From: Limimonas halophila
Lineage (GTDB): Bacteria > Pseudomonadota > Alphaproteobacteria > Kiloniellales > Rhodovibrionaceae
Length of the DNA: 64,000 bases
Direction: 5' to 3'
Assembly: GCF_900100655.1 (NCBI RefSeq)
Contig: NZ_FNCE01000007.1
Location: forward strand, 62,001-126,000
Position 1 is the first letter of the stretch, and each line of letters starts with the position of its first letter. The notes under the pieces were generated by a model. It did not search any database. It worked only from the letters and a program-made list of their open reading frames with translations, and was not told the origin of the DNA. Made by a program: the position numbers and the translations under genes. Positions 17,228 through 25,724 of the stretch are shown here, piece after piece.

Positions 17228-17770
17228 TCAGCTCTGCTTGCGCTTGGTCACGCGCATCTCCCGCGCCCGCGAGAGGATGGCGTTTTCCAGGCGGGTCGCC
17301 GTGTCCTCGCTCACCTCGGCATCGACCCACTCGCCGTCCTCGCGCACCTGGCGGAAGACCGAGGCGCGCAGGGCGTTGGCGCGCAGCTCGCGGCTGAGGA
17401 TGAAGACGTTGACCTTGATGCGCTCGCCCTCGGCGTCGGCGGGCGAATACCAGTCGGTGATGATGACGCCGCCGAAGGGGTCCGCCTGGGCCAGCGGCAT
17501 GAAGGATACGGTGTCCAGCGAGGCGCGCCACAGGAAGCTGTTCACGGCCACGCCGGAACCGCCGCCTTCGGCGTCATCCTCGTCGTCGGCGAACAGCCCG
17601 CTCAGGCCGCCGCCGGTGACGCTACCCGTGTCACGCCCGGAAGGGTTGCTTCCGCCGCGAGTCTTTTCCTGGGGAAGGGGCTCATCCGGGTTCTGCGGCG
17701 GACCGCAGCCAGCCGCGACGGCTCCCGCCACGCCCAGGAGCACCAAGCCGGTGATCAAACGCGCCATCAT
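17228..17770 (-). CDS. DUF3576 domain lipoprotein
   Basis: An approximately 180-residue exported lipoprotein of unknown function. The N terminus has a short basic region, a hydrophobic stretch and the lipobox VAAGC. A low-complexity Gly/Asp/Pro linker follows, then the DUF3576 core (VNSFLWRASLDTVSFMPLAQADPFGGVIITDW) and a C-terminal basic end. I use the first of two adjacent ATG codons (17770), with AAAGG upstream. The gene next to leuS is typical of Rhodospirillales and Rhizobiales and is likely in the envelope. No enzymatic motif is visible. Confidence 0.85.
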   Translation of the reverse strand: MMARLITGLVLLGVAGAVAAGCGPPQNPDEPLPQEKTRGGSNPSGRDTGSVTGGGLSGLFADDEDDAEGGGSGVAVNSFLWRASLDTVSFMPLAQADPFGGVIITDWYSPADAEGERIKVNVFILSRELRANALRASVFRQVREDGEWVDAEVSEDTATRLENAILSRAREMRVTKRKQS

Positions 17771-17845
17771 GCAACCTTTGCAGCCGAGAATCCGCACGCG
17801 GCTTAGCAAGGCTGCGACGGCACGGCAAGCCGCGAGCGCACCCTC

Positions 17846-18988
17846 TTACCTCGGCCAGCCGAAGCGATCGAGGATCGCATCCCCGATCACGCGCCGCGCG
17901 CGTTCCTGCTGCGCCTGGGTGAGGACCTCGCGCCATTCGTCGGTGCGCCCCTGGCGCAGATGCCCGTCCTCGGAGGCCACATTGGCCGCGTCCGCCCCGG
18001 CGTCCGCGCCGTAGAAGGACAGCACGCGCTGCATGTAGGTGTCGGGGTCGGCTTTGAAGTCCTCGAAGGTCGTGAAGAGAACCGAGAGGCCCGAGCTGTC
18101 ATCCTCGGCAATCTGCTGCCAGCCCTGGATGAAGTCGACGACGAGGGGGATGTAGCTGTCCACGGCCCAGTCCATCAGCGCCTCGAAGGAGCCGTGCAGC
18201 ACCGGCAGGGGCGGACAGGTGTCGCGCCACAGCGGGCCCGTGGGCATCGTGGCGATGTGATCGCGCACGAAGTGCGCCCAGGACAGCGCCACCTGCCGCG
18301 GATCGCGCAGGTGCACGACCAGCCGCTCGACGCCCGACTCCGCAAGCGTTTTCACGTTGAAGGCCGTCGGCGCCAGGTGCTCCTTGCTGGCGATGCCGCC
18401 GGCGCCGAGCTCCGCCACGCGCAGCGGCACGGCCATGCAGTTGGGAAACAGCCCGATCGACACCTGGCACTGCGCCATGTCCAGGCTGTCGGCCAGGCGG
18501 TTCCAGATGCTCTCGCTGGCGGACTTGGGGATGGTGTTGATGAGCACCGGCGGGTGCCCGGCCTCGTAGGCGGCGCGGCGGCGGCGGTTGAATTCCGTGG
18601 CGTCGTGGCGGAAGGGGTTGAGGCCGAGCCGCAACGCGGACGCCTGGTGCTCCGCTTCGTGTACCCGGCCTGCCGCCAGCAGCAGGTTCACATACCCCGT
18701 CAGCGGCGGCAGCACCCCCGGGTTCGCTGCCACCGCCTCGCCAAAGCTTTCGATTGCCTTGTCCCGGTAGACGTCCGCGTGAGTCACGTTGCCCTCGAGA
18801 TATTCCACGGAGGCCAGCATCTGCAACGCGACCGGGTGGCGCGGGATGGCCGTCAGCACGCGTTCGTACAGGCGCCGAGCCTCGCCGCGGTCGCCCTGAT
18901 CGTGCGCGCGCACGCCCTGGCGAAGGGTTTCCTCGGGGTGCTGATCGCGGGTGACGCTCGCGCGGTGAGCTTTCGACATCGCGTCCAT
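17846..18988 (-). CDS. TPR-sulfotransferase family protein
   Basis: A protein of about 380 residues with N-terminal tetratricopeptide-like helices (about 15-120, for example GEARRLYERVLTAIPRHPVAL) and a C-terminal sulfotransferase domain. The PAPS-binding loop is IPKSASESIWNRL, and the 3'-phosphate-binding segment is HLRDPRQVALSWAHF. PAPS would be the sulfate donor; the acceptor is unknown, probably a polysaccharide or envelope component. The ATG at 18988 is close behind GGAGG and the ATG at 18979 is an alternative. A second sulfotransferase lies 1.6 kb away on the other side of the porin gene. Confidence 0.82.
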   Translation of the reverse strand: MDAMSKAHRASVTRDQHPEETLRQGVRAHDQGDRGEARRLYERVLTAIPRHPVALQMLASVEYLEGNVTHADVYRDKAIESFGEAVAANPGVLPPLTGYVNLLLAAGRVHEAEHQASALRLGLNPFRHDATEFNRRRRAAYEAGHPPVLINTIPKSASESIWNRLADSLDMAQCQVSIGLFPNCMAVPLRVAELGAGGIASKEHLAPTAFNVKTLAESGVERLVVHLRDPRQVALSWAHFVRDHIATMPTGPLWRDTCPPLPVLHGSFEALMDWAVDSYIPLVVDFIQGWQQIAEDDSSGLSVLFTTFEDFKADPDTYMQRVLSFYGADAGADAANVASEDGHLRQGRTDEWREVLTQAQQERARRVIGDAILDRFGWPR

Positions 18989-19329
18989 TTTCCTCCGGCT
19001 GCGGCGTGGGCGAGAGGCTAGGCGGCGCACGCGCGCTCGGGCAAGCGGCGAGCCAGGCGCCGCCACCAACCGGCGGCCTCCGCGTCAGCGGTGTTGCACA
19101 AACGCCACGCATGACGAGGATTTGCCACAGGTCACCGAAGGGCTTCTTGACCAAGCCCCCGGCAATGCTTGATTTCGTCTCATGCCGGTTACGGATCGCA
19201 TCGGCGCGTCGCGGGGGGCTTCATCGACAACACGACGTCGCGGCGGGCGATCGCACGCGCCGCGAAGGAATGCGAAGCGCTTCCGCGAAGCGATCGTGCG
19301 GGGCAACGACACGGAGAGGGAAAAATCCA

Positions 19330-20454
19330 ATGACCATGAAGAAGAGTCTCTACGCGACGACCGCGCTGCTCGGCGTGGCCACGGTCGCGAACGGCGCGCA
19401 CGCCGAGGGCATCAACCTGGATGTCGGCGGCTTTTTCAACTTCTATCAGTCTGTGGGTGATCCGCACGGCGGATTCGGCGTCGACGATACCCAGACCTTC
19501 CAGGACGCTGAGATCAGCTTCTCCGGCTCCTACACCCTGGACAATGGCATCGAGGCCGGTGTCAGCATCACCACCGAGATCGCCAACCCGAACAGCGACT
19601 TCCAGCAGGGTGTCGAGGCCGACGGCGTCTACGGCTACATGAAGGGCTCCTTCGGTACCGTGCAGCTCGGCTCGCAGAACTCCGCCGCGTACGCGCAGTC
19701 CTGGGGCGCCGGCCCGCTGTGGAGCTACACGCTGGTTCCGATCAACACCGGCTGGCAGAGCTACTTCACCGGCGGCACGAGCGCGAACGCCGGCAACTTC
19801 TACAACGTTGGCGGTTCGACGCACCTGGACTTCGCCAACGACGCCCAGCGGATCGCCTACTACACGCCGCGCGTCGCCGGCTTCAAGTTCGGCGCCAGCT
19901 GGGCGCCCGAGATTCAGGGCAACAACACGCAGCAGTTCGGTTTCCAGGATTCGGACACCACAGCCAGCGATGGCCTGTCCGCTAGCGTGAGCTGGAGCCA
20001 GGACTTCCAGCAGGTCGGTTTGTCGGCCTACGCCGGTGTGAACACCGCCCAGGCGGCTGATGGCAGCGGCAACGAGGACCCCGAGCACTACATGGCCGGT
20101 GTCCGCGCGAACTTCGCCGGCTTTGGCGTTGGCTACGCCTTCGCCGAGGCCGACAACCCGGATGCTGTGAGCGCCGCGCAGGGCGACTCGCCTGATGATG
20201 GCCGTGCGCACGGCTTCGACGTCGTCTACAGCACCGGGCCCTTCACCTTCCAGGCCGAGGCGCTGATCTCCCGCACCGACGGTAACTCCGCCACGCCGGA
20301 TGCCGACCAGGAGACCTACAAGGGCGCTGTCGGCTACAACCTCGGCCCCGGGATCAACCTCAGCGGCGGCGTGATCTTCGACAACCAGGAGAACAACGCC
20401 GGCGTCGACTCCGACGCGGTTTCGGGCGTCATCGGCACGACGATGTTCTTCTAA
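19330..20454 (+). CDS. Outer-membrane porin (Gram-negative porin family)
   Basis: A 374-residue trimeric-type beta-barrel porin. It has a Sec signal peptide (MKKSLYATTALLGVATVANGAHA, split here only by an extra MT at the start) with cleavage after AHA. The mature part is Gly/Asn/Asp/aromatic rich with alternating beta strands (VGGFFNFYQSV, YGYMKGSFGTVQLG) and ends in Phe (GTTMFF), the Omp85 recognition signature. GGAGAGGG stands upstream of the ATG at 19330. Codon use and the strong terminator suggest high expression. Substrate selectivity cannot be inferred. Confidence 0.92.
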   Translation: MTMKKSLYATTALLGVATVANGAHAEGINLDVGGFFNFYQSVGDPHGGFGVDDTQTFQDAEISFSGSYTLDNGIEAGVSITTEIANPNSDFQQGVEADGVYGYMKGSFGTVQLGSQNSAAYAQSWGAGPLWSYTLVPINTGWQSYFTGGTSANAGNFYNVGGSTHLDFANDAQRIAYYTPRVAGFKFGASWAPEIQGNNTQQFGFQDSDTTASDGLSASVSWSQDFQQVGLSAYAGVNTAQAADGSGNEDPEHYMAGVRANFAGFGVGYAFAEADNPDAVSAAQGDSPDDGRAHGFDVVYSTGPFTFQAEALISRTDGNSATPDADQETYKGAVGYNLGPGINLSGGVIFDNQENNAGVDSDAVSGVIGTTMFF

Positions 20455-20480
20455 ACCCTCACCAAACGGTGTTGGTTTGG

Positions 20481-20510
20481 AGAGGGGGCCGTCCGGCCCC
20501 CTCTCTTTTG
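20481..20510 (+). terminator. Rho-independent terminator of the porin gene
   Basis: A 10-bp perfect stem (20481-20490 with 20495-20504) is followed by CTTTTG. A second small hairpin (CCAAAC with GTTTGG, about 20462-20480) lies just upstream. Both fall within 56 nt of the porin stop. Confidence 0.93.
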
Positions 20511-20573
20511 TTCGGGCCATTCCCCACCTATTTTGCCGCGACAACGGCAACGACAGGGTGGGCCAAACGCGCC

Positions 20574-21431
20574 ATGGCGGGCATTCTCTGGCTGAGTTCG
20601 TACCCCAAGTCCGGCAACACCTGGCTGCGCTCCTTCCTGGCGACCTACTTCCGAAACCCCGACGAACCGCTCGACATCAACGAGCTGCACAAGTTCGCCT
20701 ACGGCGACGGCTTCCTGGTGCTCTACGAAGCCGCGAGCGGGTGTTCGCGCGAGGAGCTGACGTCCGACGACGTTAGCCGCCTGCGCCCCGTCATGCACCG
20801 CATGCTCGCCAGCCATCCCCAGGAAACGGTCTTCGTGAAGACCCACAGCGTCGTGGGCTTCGACGACAGCGGGATCCCCTTCATCACGCCGGATGCCACG
20901 GCCGGGGCGATCTACGTCGTGCGCAATCCGTTGGATGTCGCGGTGTCCCTGGCGCACCACCTGGATGTCAGCTTCGATCAGGCCGTGACCTTCATGTGCA
21001 CGAAGGACCAGATCATGGCCGGCGATCCCAGCGTGCAGCTGCCCGGTGTCGTCGGCACCTGGACGCAGCACGTGGAAAGCTGGCTGAAGGCGCCGGGCCT
21101 GAAACTTCACGTGATGCGCTACGAGGACATGCAGACCAAGCCGGGCCCGACCTTCCGCGCCCTGGTCAACTTCCTGCAACTGCCGCTTCACACCAAGCGG
21201 CTGCGCAAGGCCATCGACTTCACCAGTTTCGACGTGCTCTCGCGCCAGGAAAAGCAGCGCGGCTTCAACGAAGCGCGGCCCGACGGCTCGCAGCAGTTCT
21301 TCCGGCGCGGCCAGGTGGGCCAGTGGCGCGAAACCCTGACCGAAGACCAGGTTCAGCGCCTGATCGACACGCACGCCGAAACCATGCGCACGCACGGCTA
21401 TCTGGACAAACGCGGCAACCCGGTGTTCTGA
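20574..21431 (+). CDS. Sulfotransferase domain protein
   Basis: A 285-residue cytosolic sulfotransferase. The PAPS 5'-phosphosulfate loop is SSYPKSGNTWLRSFL at residues 8-22, the catalytic/3'-phosphate segment is AIYVVRNPLDVAVSLAHH, and RRGQVGQWRE near the C terminus is the typical substrate-binding GxxGxW-like region. I start at the ATG at 20574, directly before the conserved motif; the longer frame runs through the porin terminator. It is followed eight bases later by yggS. The acceptor is unknown. Confidence 0.87.
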   Translation: MAGILWLSSYPKSGNTWLRSFLATYFRNPDEPLDINELHKFAYGDGFLVLYEAASGCSREELTSDDVSRLRPVMHRMLASHPQETVFVKTHSVVGFDDSGIPFITPDATAGAIYVVRNPLDVAVSLAHHLDVSFDQAVTFMCTKDQIMAGDPSVQLPGVVGTWTQHVESWLKAPGLKLHVMRYEDMQTKPGPTFRALVNFLQLPLHTKRLRKAIDFTSFDVLSRQEKQRGFNEARPDGSQQFFRRGQVGQWRETLTEDQVQRLIDTHAETMRTHGYLDKRGNPVF

Positions 21432-21439
21432 AGCCAGCC

Positions 21440-22117
21440 ATGAGCGAAACCACCCCCGACATCGCTGCCAACCTCGCGGCCATCCACGACCGCATCGCCG
21501 ACGCCTGCCGCGCGGTGGGCCGCGATCCGCGGCAGGTCGAGCTCGTTGCGGTGTCGAAAAAACACCCGGCCGAGCGCGTGCAGCAAGCGCTCGCGGCCGG
21601 CCACCGCGTGTTCGGGGAAAACCGCGTTCAGGAAGCCCAGGGCAAGTATCCGGCGCTGCGCCAAGCGCATCCCGATCTCAGGCTCCACCTCGTCGGGCCC
21701 TTGCAGACCAACAAGGTCGAGGACGCCGTCGCCACCTTCGACGTGATCCAGACCGTGGACCGCGAGCGGCTCGCCCGCGCGCTCGCCAAGGCAGCGGCGA
21801 AGACGGGCCACACGCCCACGGTCTACGTCCAGGTCAACACGGGCGAGGAGCCGCAGAAAGCCGGCGTCGCGCCCGGCGACGCGGATGCGCTGGTGGCGCT
21901 GTGCCGGGAGCTGGGGCTCCCCGTCGCCGGGCTGATGTGCATCCCCCCATTGGACGAGGAGCCCGCGCCGCACTTCGCGCTCCTGGCCGAAATCGCGGCG
22001 CGGCTGGAGCTGCCCGCGCTGTCCATGGGGATGAGCGGCGATTACGAGACGGCCCTTCGCCTGGGTGCGACCTGCGTCCGCGTGGGCACCGCGGTCTTCG
22101 GCGAACGACCCGAATAA
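21440..22117 (+). CDS. yggS: YggS family pyridoxal-phosphate homeostasis protein
   Basis: A 225-residue PLP-binding protein without known catalysis that buffers PLP and affects amino acid pools. The PLP Lys is K40 in VELVAVSKK. HRVFGENRVQEAQGK, LHLVGPLQTNK and the C-terminal LSMGMSGDYETALRLGATCVRVGTAVFG are family signatures. The ATG is eight bases after the sulfotransferase stop, so the two are probably co-transcribed, though no functional link is obvious. Confidence 0.94.
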   Translation: MSETTPDIAANLAAIHDRIADACRAVGRDPRQVELVAVSKKHPAERVQQALAAGHRVFGENRVQEAQGKYPALRQAHPDLRLHLVGPLQTNKVEDAVATFDVIQTVDRERLARALAKAAAKTGHTPTVYVQVNTGEEPQKAGVAPGDADALVALCRELGLPVAGLMCIPPLDEEPAPHFALLAEIAARLELPALSMGMSGDYETALRLGATCVRVGTAVFGERPE

Positions 22118-22132
22118 GGGCAGATCGCTCGC

Positions 22133-22705
22133 CTACATCATGTCGCCGCCCACGCCGTTGCCCGCGATGTTCTCAGGCTCCGAGAAGAGGTCATAGCCAA
22201 CGTTGCGGAAAAGCTGGCGCACGCCCGCGGGTTCGGTGGCATCCGCGCCCACTTGGCGGGCGACGACCCAGCGCATCGGGCGCTCGCCACGGCACAACGT
22301 GACCGCCACGCGCAGGCCTCGGTCGGACGGTTCGACCCCCGGCTGATCCGGTTTGCTGCACAGCTGTTCGGGGCGCGCGTTGGAGGCGGCGTTGAAAAGG
22401 ACCACGGCGCGCATGCCGTTGGTCCCGTCCGCGTCATTCGTGGGGAAGGCGACATCGTAGACCGAACGATGGCTCTGTTGAAATGCACGCTCGATGGTGT
22501 CGCCGACCTCGGCCGCCCGGGCCGAATCGAACGGGCTGTTGCGCAGATCGAGGCGCACGCCCTTCCCGTCCGCGGCGGCGCGCAGGTAGGATTCCGAGTA
22601 GGTTCCGTTGTCCGTCTTGAAATCGACGACGGTGTAGCCGCCGGCGCATCCGGCGACCAGGACACTCATGGCGACGGCTGCGGAAACGCCCGGTTTTGCG
22701 CGCAT
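22133..22705 (-). CDS. Uncharacterised lipoprotein
   Basis: A 190-residue predicted lipoprotein. The signal sequence ends in the lipobox LVAGC at about residue 20 (MRAKPGVSAAVAMSVLVAGC). The mature part has no family I recognise; it is rich in charged residues and has one later Cys pair region (EQLCSKPDQ, VTLCRGERPM). I chose the ATG at 22705 because GGGGAGA lies at proper spacing; ATGs at 22711 and 22723 also exist. It follows the L,D-transpeptidase gene on the same strand, which hints at an envelope role. Confidence 0.7.
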   Translation of the reverse strand: MRAKPGVSAAVAMSVLVAGCAGGYTVVDFKTDNGTYSESYLRAAADGKGVRLDLRNSPFDSARAAEVGDTIERAFQQSHRSVYDVAFPTNDADGTNGMRAVVLFNAASNARPEQLCSKPDQPGVEPSDRGLRVAVTLCRGERPMRWVVARQVGADATEPAGVRQLFRNVGYDLFSEPENIAGNGVGGDMM

Positions 22706-22806
22706 CTGCATTCTCCCCGGCATGACGTTCGTTGTGCTGGGCGGGCAGATGGGTCGCCTGCGCCGGCGGACAAGCGGGTGCGACACGGCGCACCCGGGCC
22801 GGCGCA

Positions 22807-23316
22807 TCACGATTGGATCACAATCCGGGAGCCCGGCCGCAACGCGCGGACAACCGCCGCCAGCGCCGCCGGTTCGAGGGCCACGCACCCCTCGGTTGGG
22901 GCGCCATCGGGCCGCATGCGATGCAGGAAGATCGCGCTGCCCGCGCCGGGCGTTGGCGGGTCGTCGTTGTGGCCGAGCACGACCACGAGGTCGTAGAGGC
23001 CGTCGTCTCGCCACAGCACCTCGTGCCCGCCGTCGAACGGCAGCTTGACGGGCCGGTTGTAGTGCGGGTTCGCCGGGTCGTCGCACCAGCCATCGTCGGG
23101 CGCGATCGCCGACAACGGCAGGCTCGTTTCGGGTTCGGAAAGCCGGTCGGGGCGGTAGAGCACCCGCCGGACGGGCCATGCGCCGAGCGGCGTGGCGCCG
23201 TCGCCCTCCGCCTTCGTTGCGGTCGTGCCGCTCCGACCGATCACGCACGGCCACACGCGGCCGTCGTCCAGCCGCGCGCGCCACCCGTCCGCCGTGGGAA
23301 AAACCGTCAGGTCCAT
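22807..23316 (-). CDS. L,D-transpeptidase (YkuD) family protein
   Basis: A 169-residue protein made almost only of a YkuD-type catalytic domain. The active-site motif is IFLHRMRPDGAPTEGCVAL: His, then about 13 residues to TEGC with the catalytic Cys. Earlier GATPLGAWPVRRV is the family's substrate-loop pattern. No signal peptide is visible, which is unusual for an enzyme of periplasmic peptidoglycan but is known for this short subgroup. It sits in a minus-strand row with the upstream low-complexity protein (31-nt gap) and the downstream lipoprotein. Confidence 0.82.
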   Translation of the reverse strand: MDLTVFPTADGWRARLDDGRVWPCVIGRSGTTATKAEGDGATPLGAWPVRRVLYRPDRLSEPETSLPLSAIAPDDGWCDDPANPHYNRPVKLPFDGGHEVLWRDDGLYDLVVVLGHNDDPPTPGAGSAIFLHRMRPDGAPTEGCVALEPAALAAVVRALRPGSRIVIQS

Positions 23317-23347
23317 GCGGCGAGGGTATCAGCGCGCGCGGCGGCGA

Positions 23348-24703
23348 TCACTGCGCCTGCTGCATGGCCCGGTACTTGTCCAGGGCGTTCTTCATGCGCT
23401 CGGCAAAATTCTCCGGCATGCCCTGGGTTTCGGGCGTGGGCAGGGGTTCGTTCCCGCTGGCGGAGCTGGCCGTCCGGCGCTGCTGCTGACCCGCATCCGG
23501 CGCGGACTCGCCCGTTTTGTACGCCGTCGCGGCATCCGCCTCCTGGCCCGGAACGGCCTCGGTGTTGGCCGCCGCTTCCAGCCGCTGTGCGGCATCGCGC
23601 GCGTTCTGCTCCGCCGAATGCGTGTAGTGCCGGTCCTTGATCTGGAAGAAGTCGGAATCCGACGGCACGTCGGCGGCGCGCGCCGTCTGGGTCTGCGTCG
23701 GCGAGGGCTGCTCACCGCGCGTGGCTGTGTCGCCGGCCTGGGCGCCGCCGGACGCCTGTGCATTTGTGTTCGCCGTGCCGCCCTGACGCAGATCGTTCGC
23801 CAGTTGCGACAGCGCCGCGTCCCCGCGCGCCACACCGTTGCCGTTGCCGTCCGTCGAGCCCTGAGCCGCTGTCGCCTGAGCGCTTGCCCCCTGACGTTGC
23901 GCCTGATCCGCCTGTCCGCCGCCCTGACGCAGATCTTGCGCCACCTTGGCGAGGGCATTGTCACCGGTGGCCACGCCGTTGGCCTGGGGCGCGCCGTCGG
24001 TGGCCGTGGCGGCGGTGCTCGCCTGCCGTCCGGTGGTGCCGGTGCTGGCGGCGGCGATGTGGACGCCTCGATCCTGCGGCTGCTGCCCGTCGGTGCTGGC
24101 CGCTGCCTGCTGGGACGGCTGGGACGCGAGCTCGACGGCCTTGGTGGTGGAGCTGGTGCGCGCGATCGTGGCCTCCGAGGCCGGGGGCTGGCCCTGCGGA
24201 TCGCCCGAACCGGACGCCAGCCGCGTGTCGCCGGCGCTTTCCGGCTCCTTCATGCCCAGCGCCGCCAGGGTGTGCCCGCCCACGTCGTCGCCCGTGGCCT
24301 CGTCGATGATGGCGTTCGCCGCGCCGCCGATGAGGCCGATCGGCCCGCCGTAGAGCGTGCTGCCCACGACCTGGGAGGCGCCCTTGATCTCGTCGCCCGT
24401 GACCTCCTGGTAGACCGAGGCCACGCCGGGGATGTGCTGCAGCGGGTTCACCACGTCGACCAGGTCGGCGAAGCTGTACTCCGGCGTACCTTCCGGCGGC
24501 GGCGTGAAGTGCGCCCCGTCCGCCTTGCCGGGCGGCCGGTCGCTGGGCGCGGGGCGGTTCGGGTCGGTGTTGGCGGCCGGGGCGCCCCGCCCGGCTTCCG
24601 CCGCGCGGTCGGTGCGCGACGCCGAGCGCAGCGCGGCTTCCTGGGCGCGGACGCGCTGGGCCTGATCCGATTGCGGTTCCGTCGGGGCCTGGCTCACCGG
24701 CAT
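23348..24703 (-). CDS. Low-complexity Ala/Gln/Gly-rich hypothetical protein
   Basis: A 451-residue protein with a perfect ribosome binding site (GGAGG five bases before the ATG at 24703). Most of it is low complexity (Ala, Gln, Gly, Thr, Ser). Around residues 75-155 there is an ordered segment (FADLVDVVNPLQHIPGVASV and GGPIGLIGGAANAIIDEATG) that could form a membrane-active or hydrophobic hairpin. Two internal repeats share GDxALxxxAxDLRQGG, starting near residues 250 and 310. The C terminus (FAERMKNALDKYRAMQQAQ) is helical. I do not recognise a function. It is divergent from the response regulator gene. Confidence 0.75.
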   Translation of the reverse strand: MPVSQAPTEPQSDQAQRVRAQEAALRSASRTDRAAEAGRGAPAANTDPNRPAPSDRPPGKADGAHFTPPPEGTPEYSFADLVDVVNPLQHIPGVASVYQEVTGDEIKGASQVVGSTLYGGPIGLIGGAANAIIDEATGDDVGGHTLAALGMKEPESAGDTRLASGSGDPQGQPPASEATIARTSSTTKAVELASQPSQQAAASTDGQQPQDRGVHIAAASTGTTGRQASTAATATDGAPQANGVATGDNALAKVAQDLRQGGGQADQAQRQGASAQATAAQGSTDGNGNGVARGDAALSQLANDLRQGGTANTNAQASGGAQAGDTATRGEQPSPTQTQTARAADVPSDSDFFQIKDRHYTHSAEQNARDAAQRLEAAANTEAVPGQEADAATAYKTGESAPDAGQQQRRTASSASGNEPLPTPETQGMPENFAERMKNALDKYRAMQQAQ

Positions 24704-24931
24704 CGTCGCCTCCGTGCTCGCGACCACGTCGCCGGCAACGATTACGCAAACAGCGTGCCACAATCCGGGCCGTCTTCGGCTGGAGTCGCGGTCGCCCCGA
24801 TGCACCGCCGCCGCCATTCCGGGCGGCAAGCTTTGCCGTGACGCCAGCTTGAACGCCATCCTGGCGGCTGCTATTGCGGATAGCGGTCCCAAGGGGGATC
24901 CGCATACCAACGCGCCGACGATGGGGAGGCC

Positions 24932-25627
24932 ATGGCGTCCGTTCAGGGCAAGAAAATCCTGCTGGTGGACGACGACGAAACCCTGCGCGAGTCCCTGGCC
25001 GAGCAGCTGGGACTGCACGAGGAATTCGCCACCCTCGGCGCCGGCACGGGCAGCGACGCGATCGAGATCGCGAAGTCGCAACACGTGGACGCGATCCTGC
25101 TGGACGTGGGGTTGCCGGACATGGACGGGCGCGAGGTGTGCCGCGTCCTGCGCCGCAACAACGTGTCGTGCCCCATCGTGATGCTGACGGCGGCGGAATC
25201 CGATGCCGACACCATCCTCGGCCTGGATGCCGGTGCCAACGACTACGTCACCAAGCCCTTCCGCCTGGGCGTGCTGCTGGCCCGCCTGCGCGCGCAGCTG
25301 CGCCAGCACGAGCAGAGCGAGGACGCCGTCTTCACCATCGGCCCCTACACCTTCCGCCCGAGCGCGAAGCTGCTGGTGGCCGACGACAGCGGCAAGAAGA
25401 TCCGCCTGACCGAGAAGGAAACGGCGATCCTCAAGTACCTCTACCGCAGCGGCGACACCGTGGTCAGCCGCGAAACCCTGCTGGGCGAGGTATGGGGCTA
25501 CAACGCGGGCGTCACCACGCACACCCTGGAAACGCACGTCTACCGGCTGCGCCAGAAGGTGGAGGAAGACCCCGCCAACGCGGAGCTGCTGATCACCGAG
25601 CCCGGCGGCTACCGGCTGGTTCCCTGA
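24932..25627 (+). CDS. OmpR-family response regulator
   Basis: A 231-residue transcription factor with an N-terminal receiver domain and a C-terminal winged helix. The receiver has the acidic pocket at D13-D14, the phosphoacceptor D58 (ILLDVGLPDMDG) and K108 (TKPF). The DNA-binding part includes LTEKETAILKYLYRSG and THTLETHVYRLRQKVE. No histidine kinase gene is adjacent, so its partner is encoded elsewhere. A membrane adenylate cyclase gene follows on the same strand after 97 nt. Confidence 0.93.
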   Translation: MASVQGKKILLVDDDETLRESLAEQLGLHEEFATLGAGTGSDAIEIAKSQHVDAILLDVGLPDMDGREVCRVLRRNNVSCPIVMLTAAESDADTILGLDAGANDYVTKPFRLGVLLARLRAQLRQHEQSEDAVFTIGPYTFRPSAKLLVADDSGKKIRLTEKETAILKYLYRSGDTVVSRETLLGEVWGYNAGVTTHTLETHVYRLRQKVEEDPANAELLITEPGGYRLVP

Positions 25628-25724
25628 CCGCGCGCCCTCGGCGCACGCCCGGTCCCCGGGGTCACGCCCGCGTCACCACATCCTGATCGCCGGGATCGGC
25701 GGCGTTCATGGCACACTGGCCGGC

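Noticed and set aside
14542-17397. 951-codon open frame on the plus strand opposite leuS
   Set aside because: It is the antisense shadow of leuS: composition is Val/His/Arg/Ala-rich without domains, while the other strand carries an intact LeuRS.
19147-19175. TTGACC-like -35 element as a porin promoter
   Set aside because: No matching -10 hexamer stands at 16-18 nt spacing, so a promoter call would be a guess.
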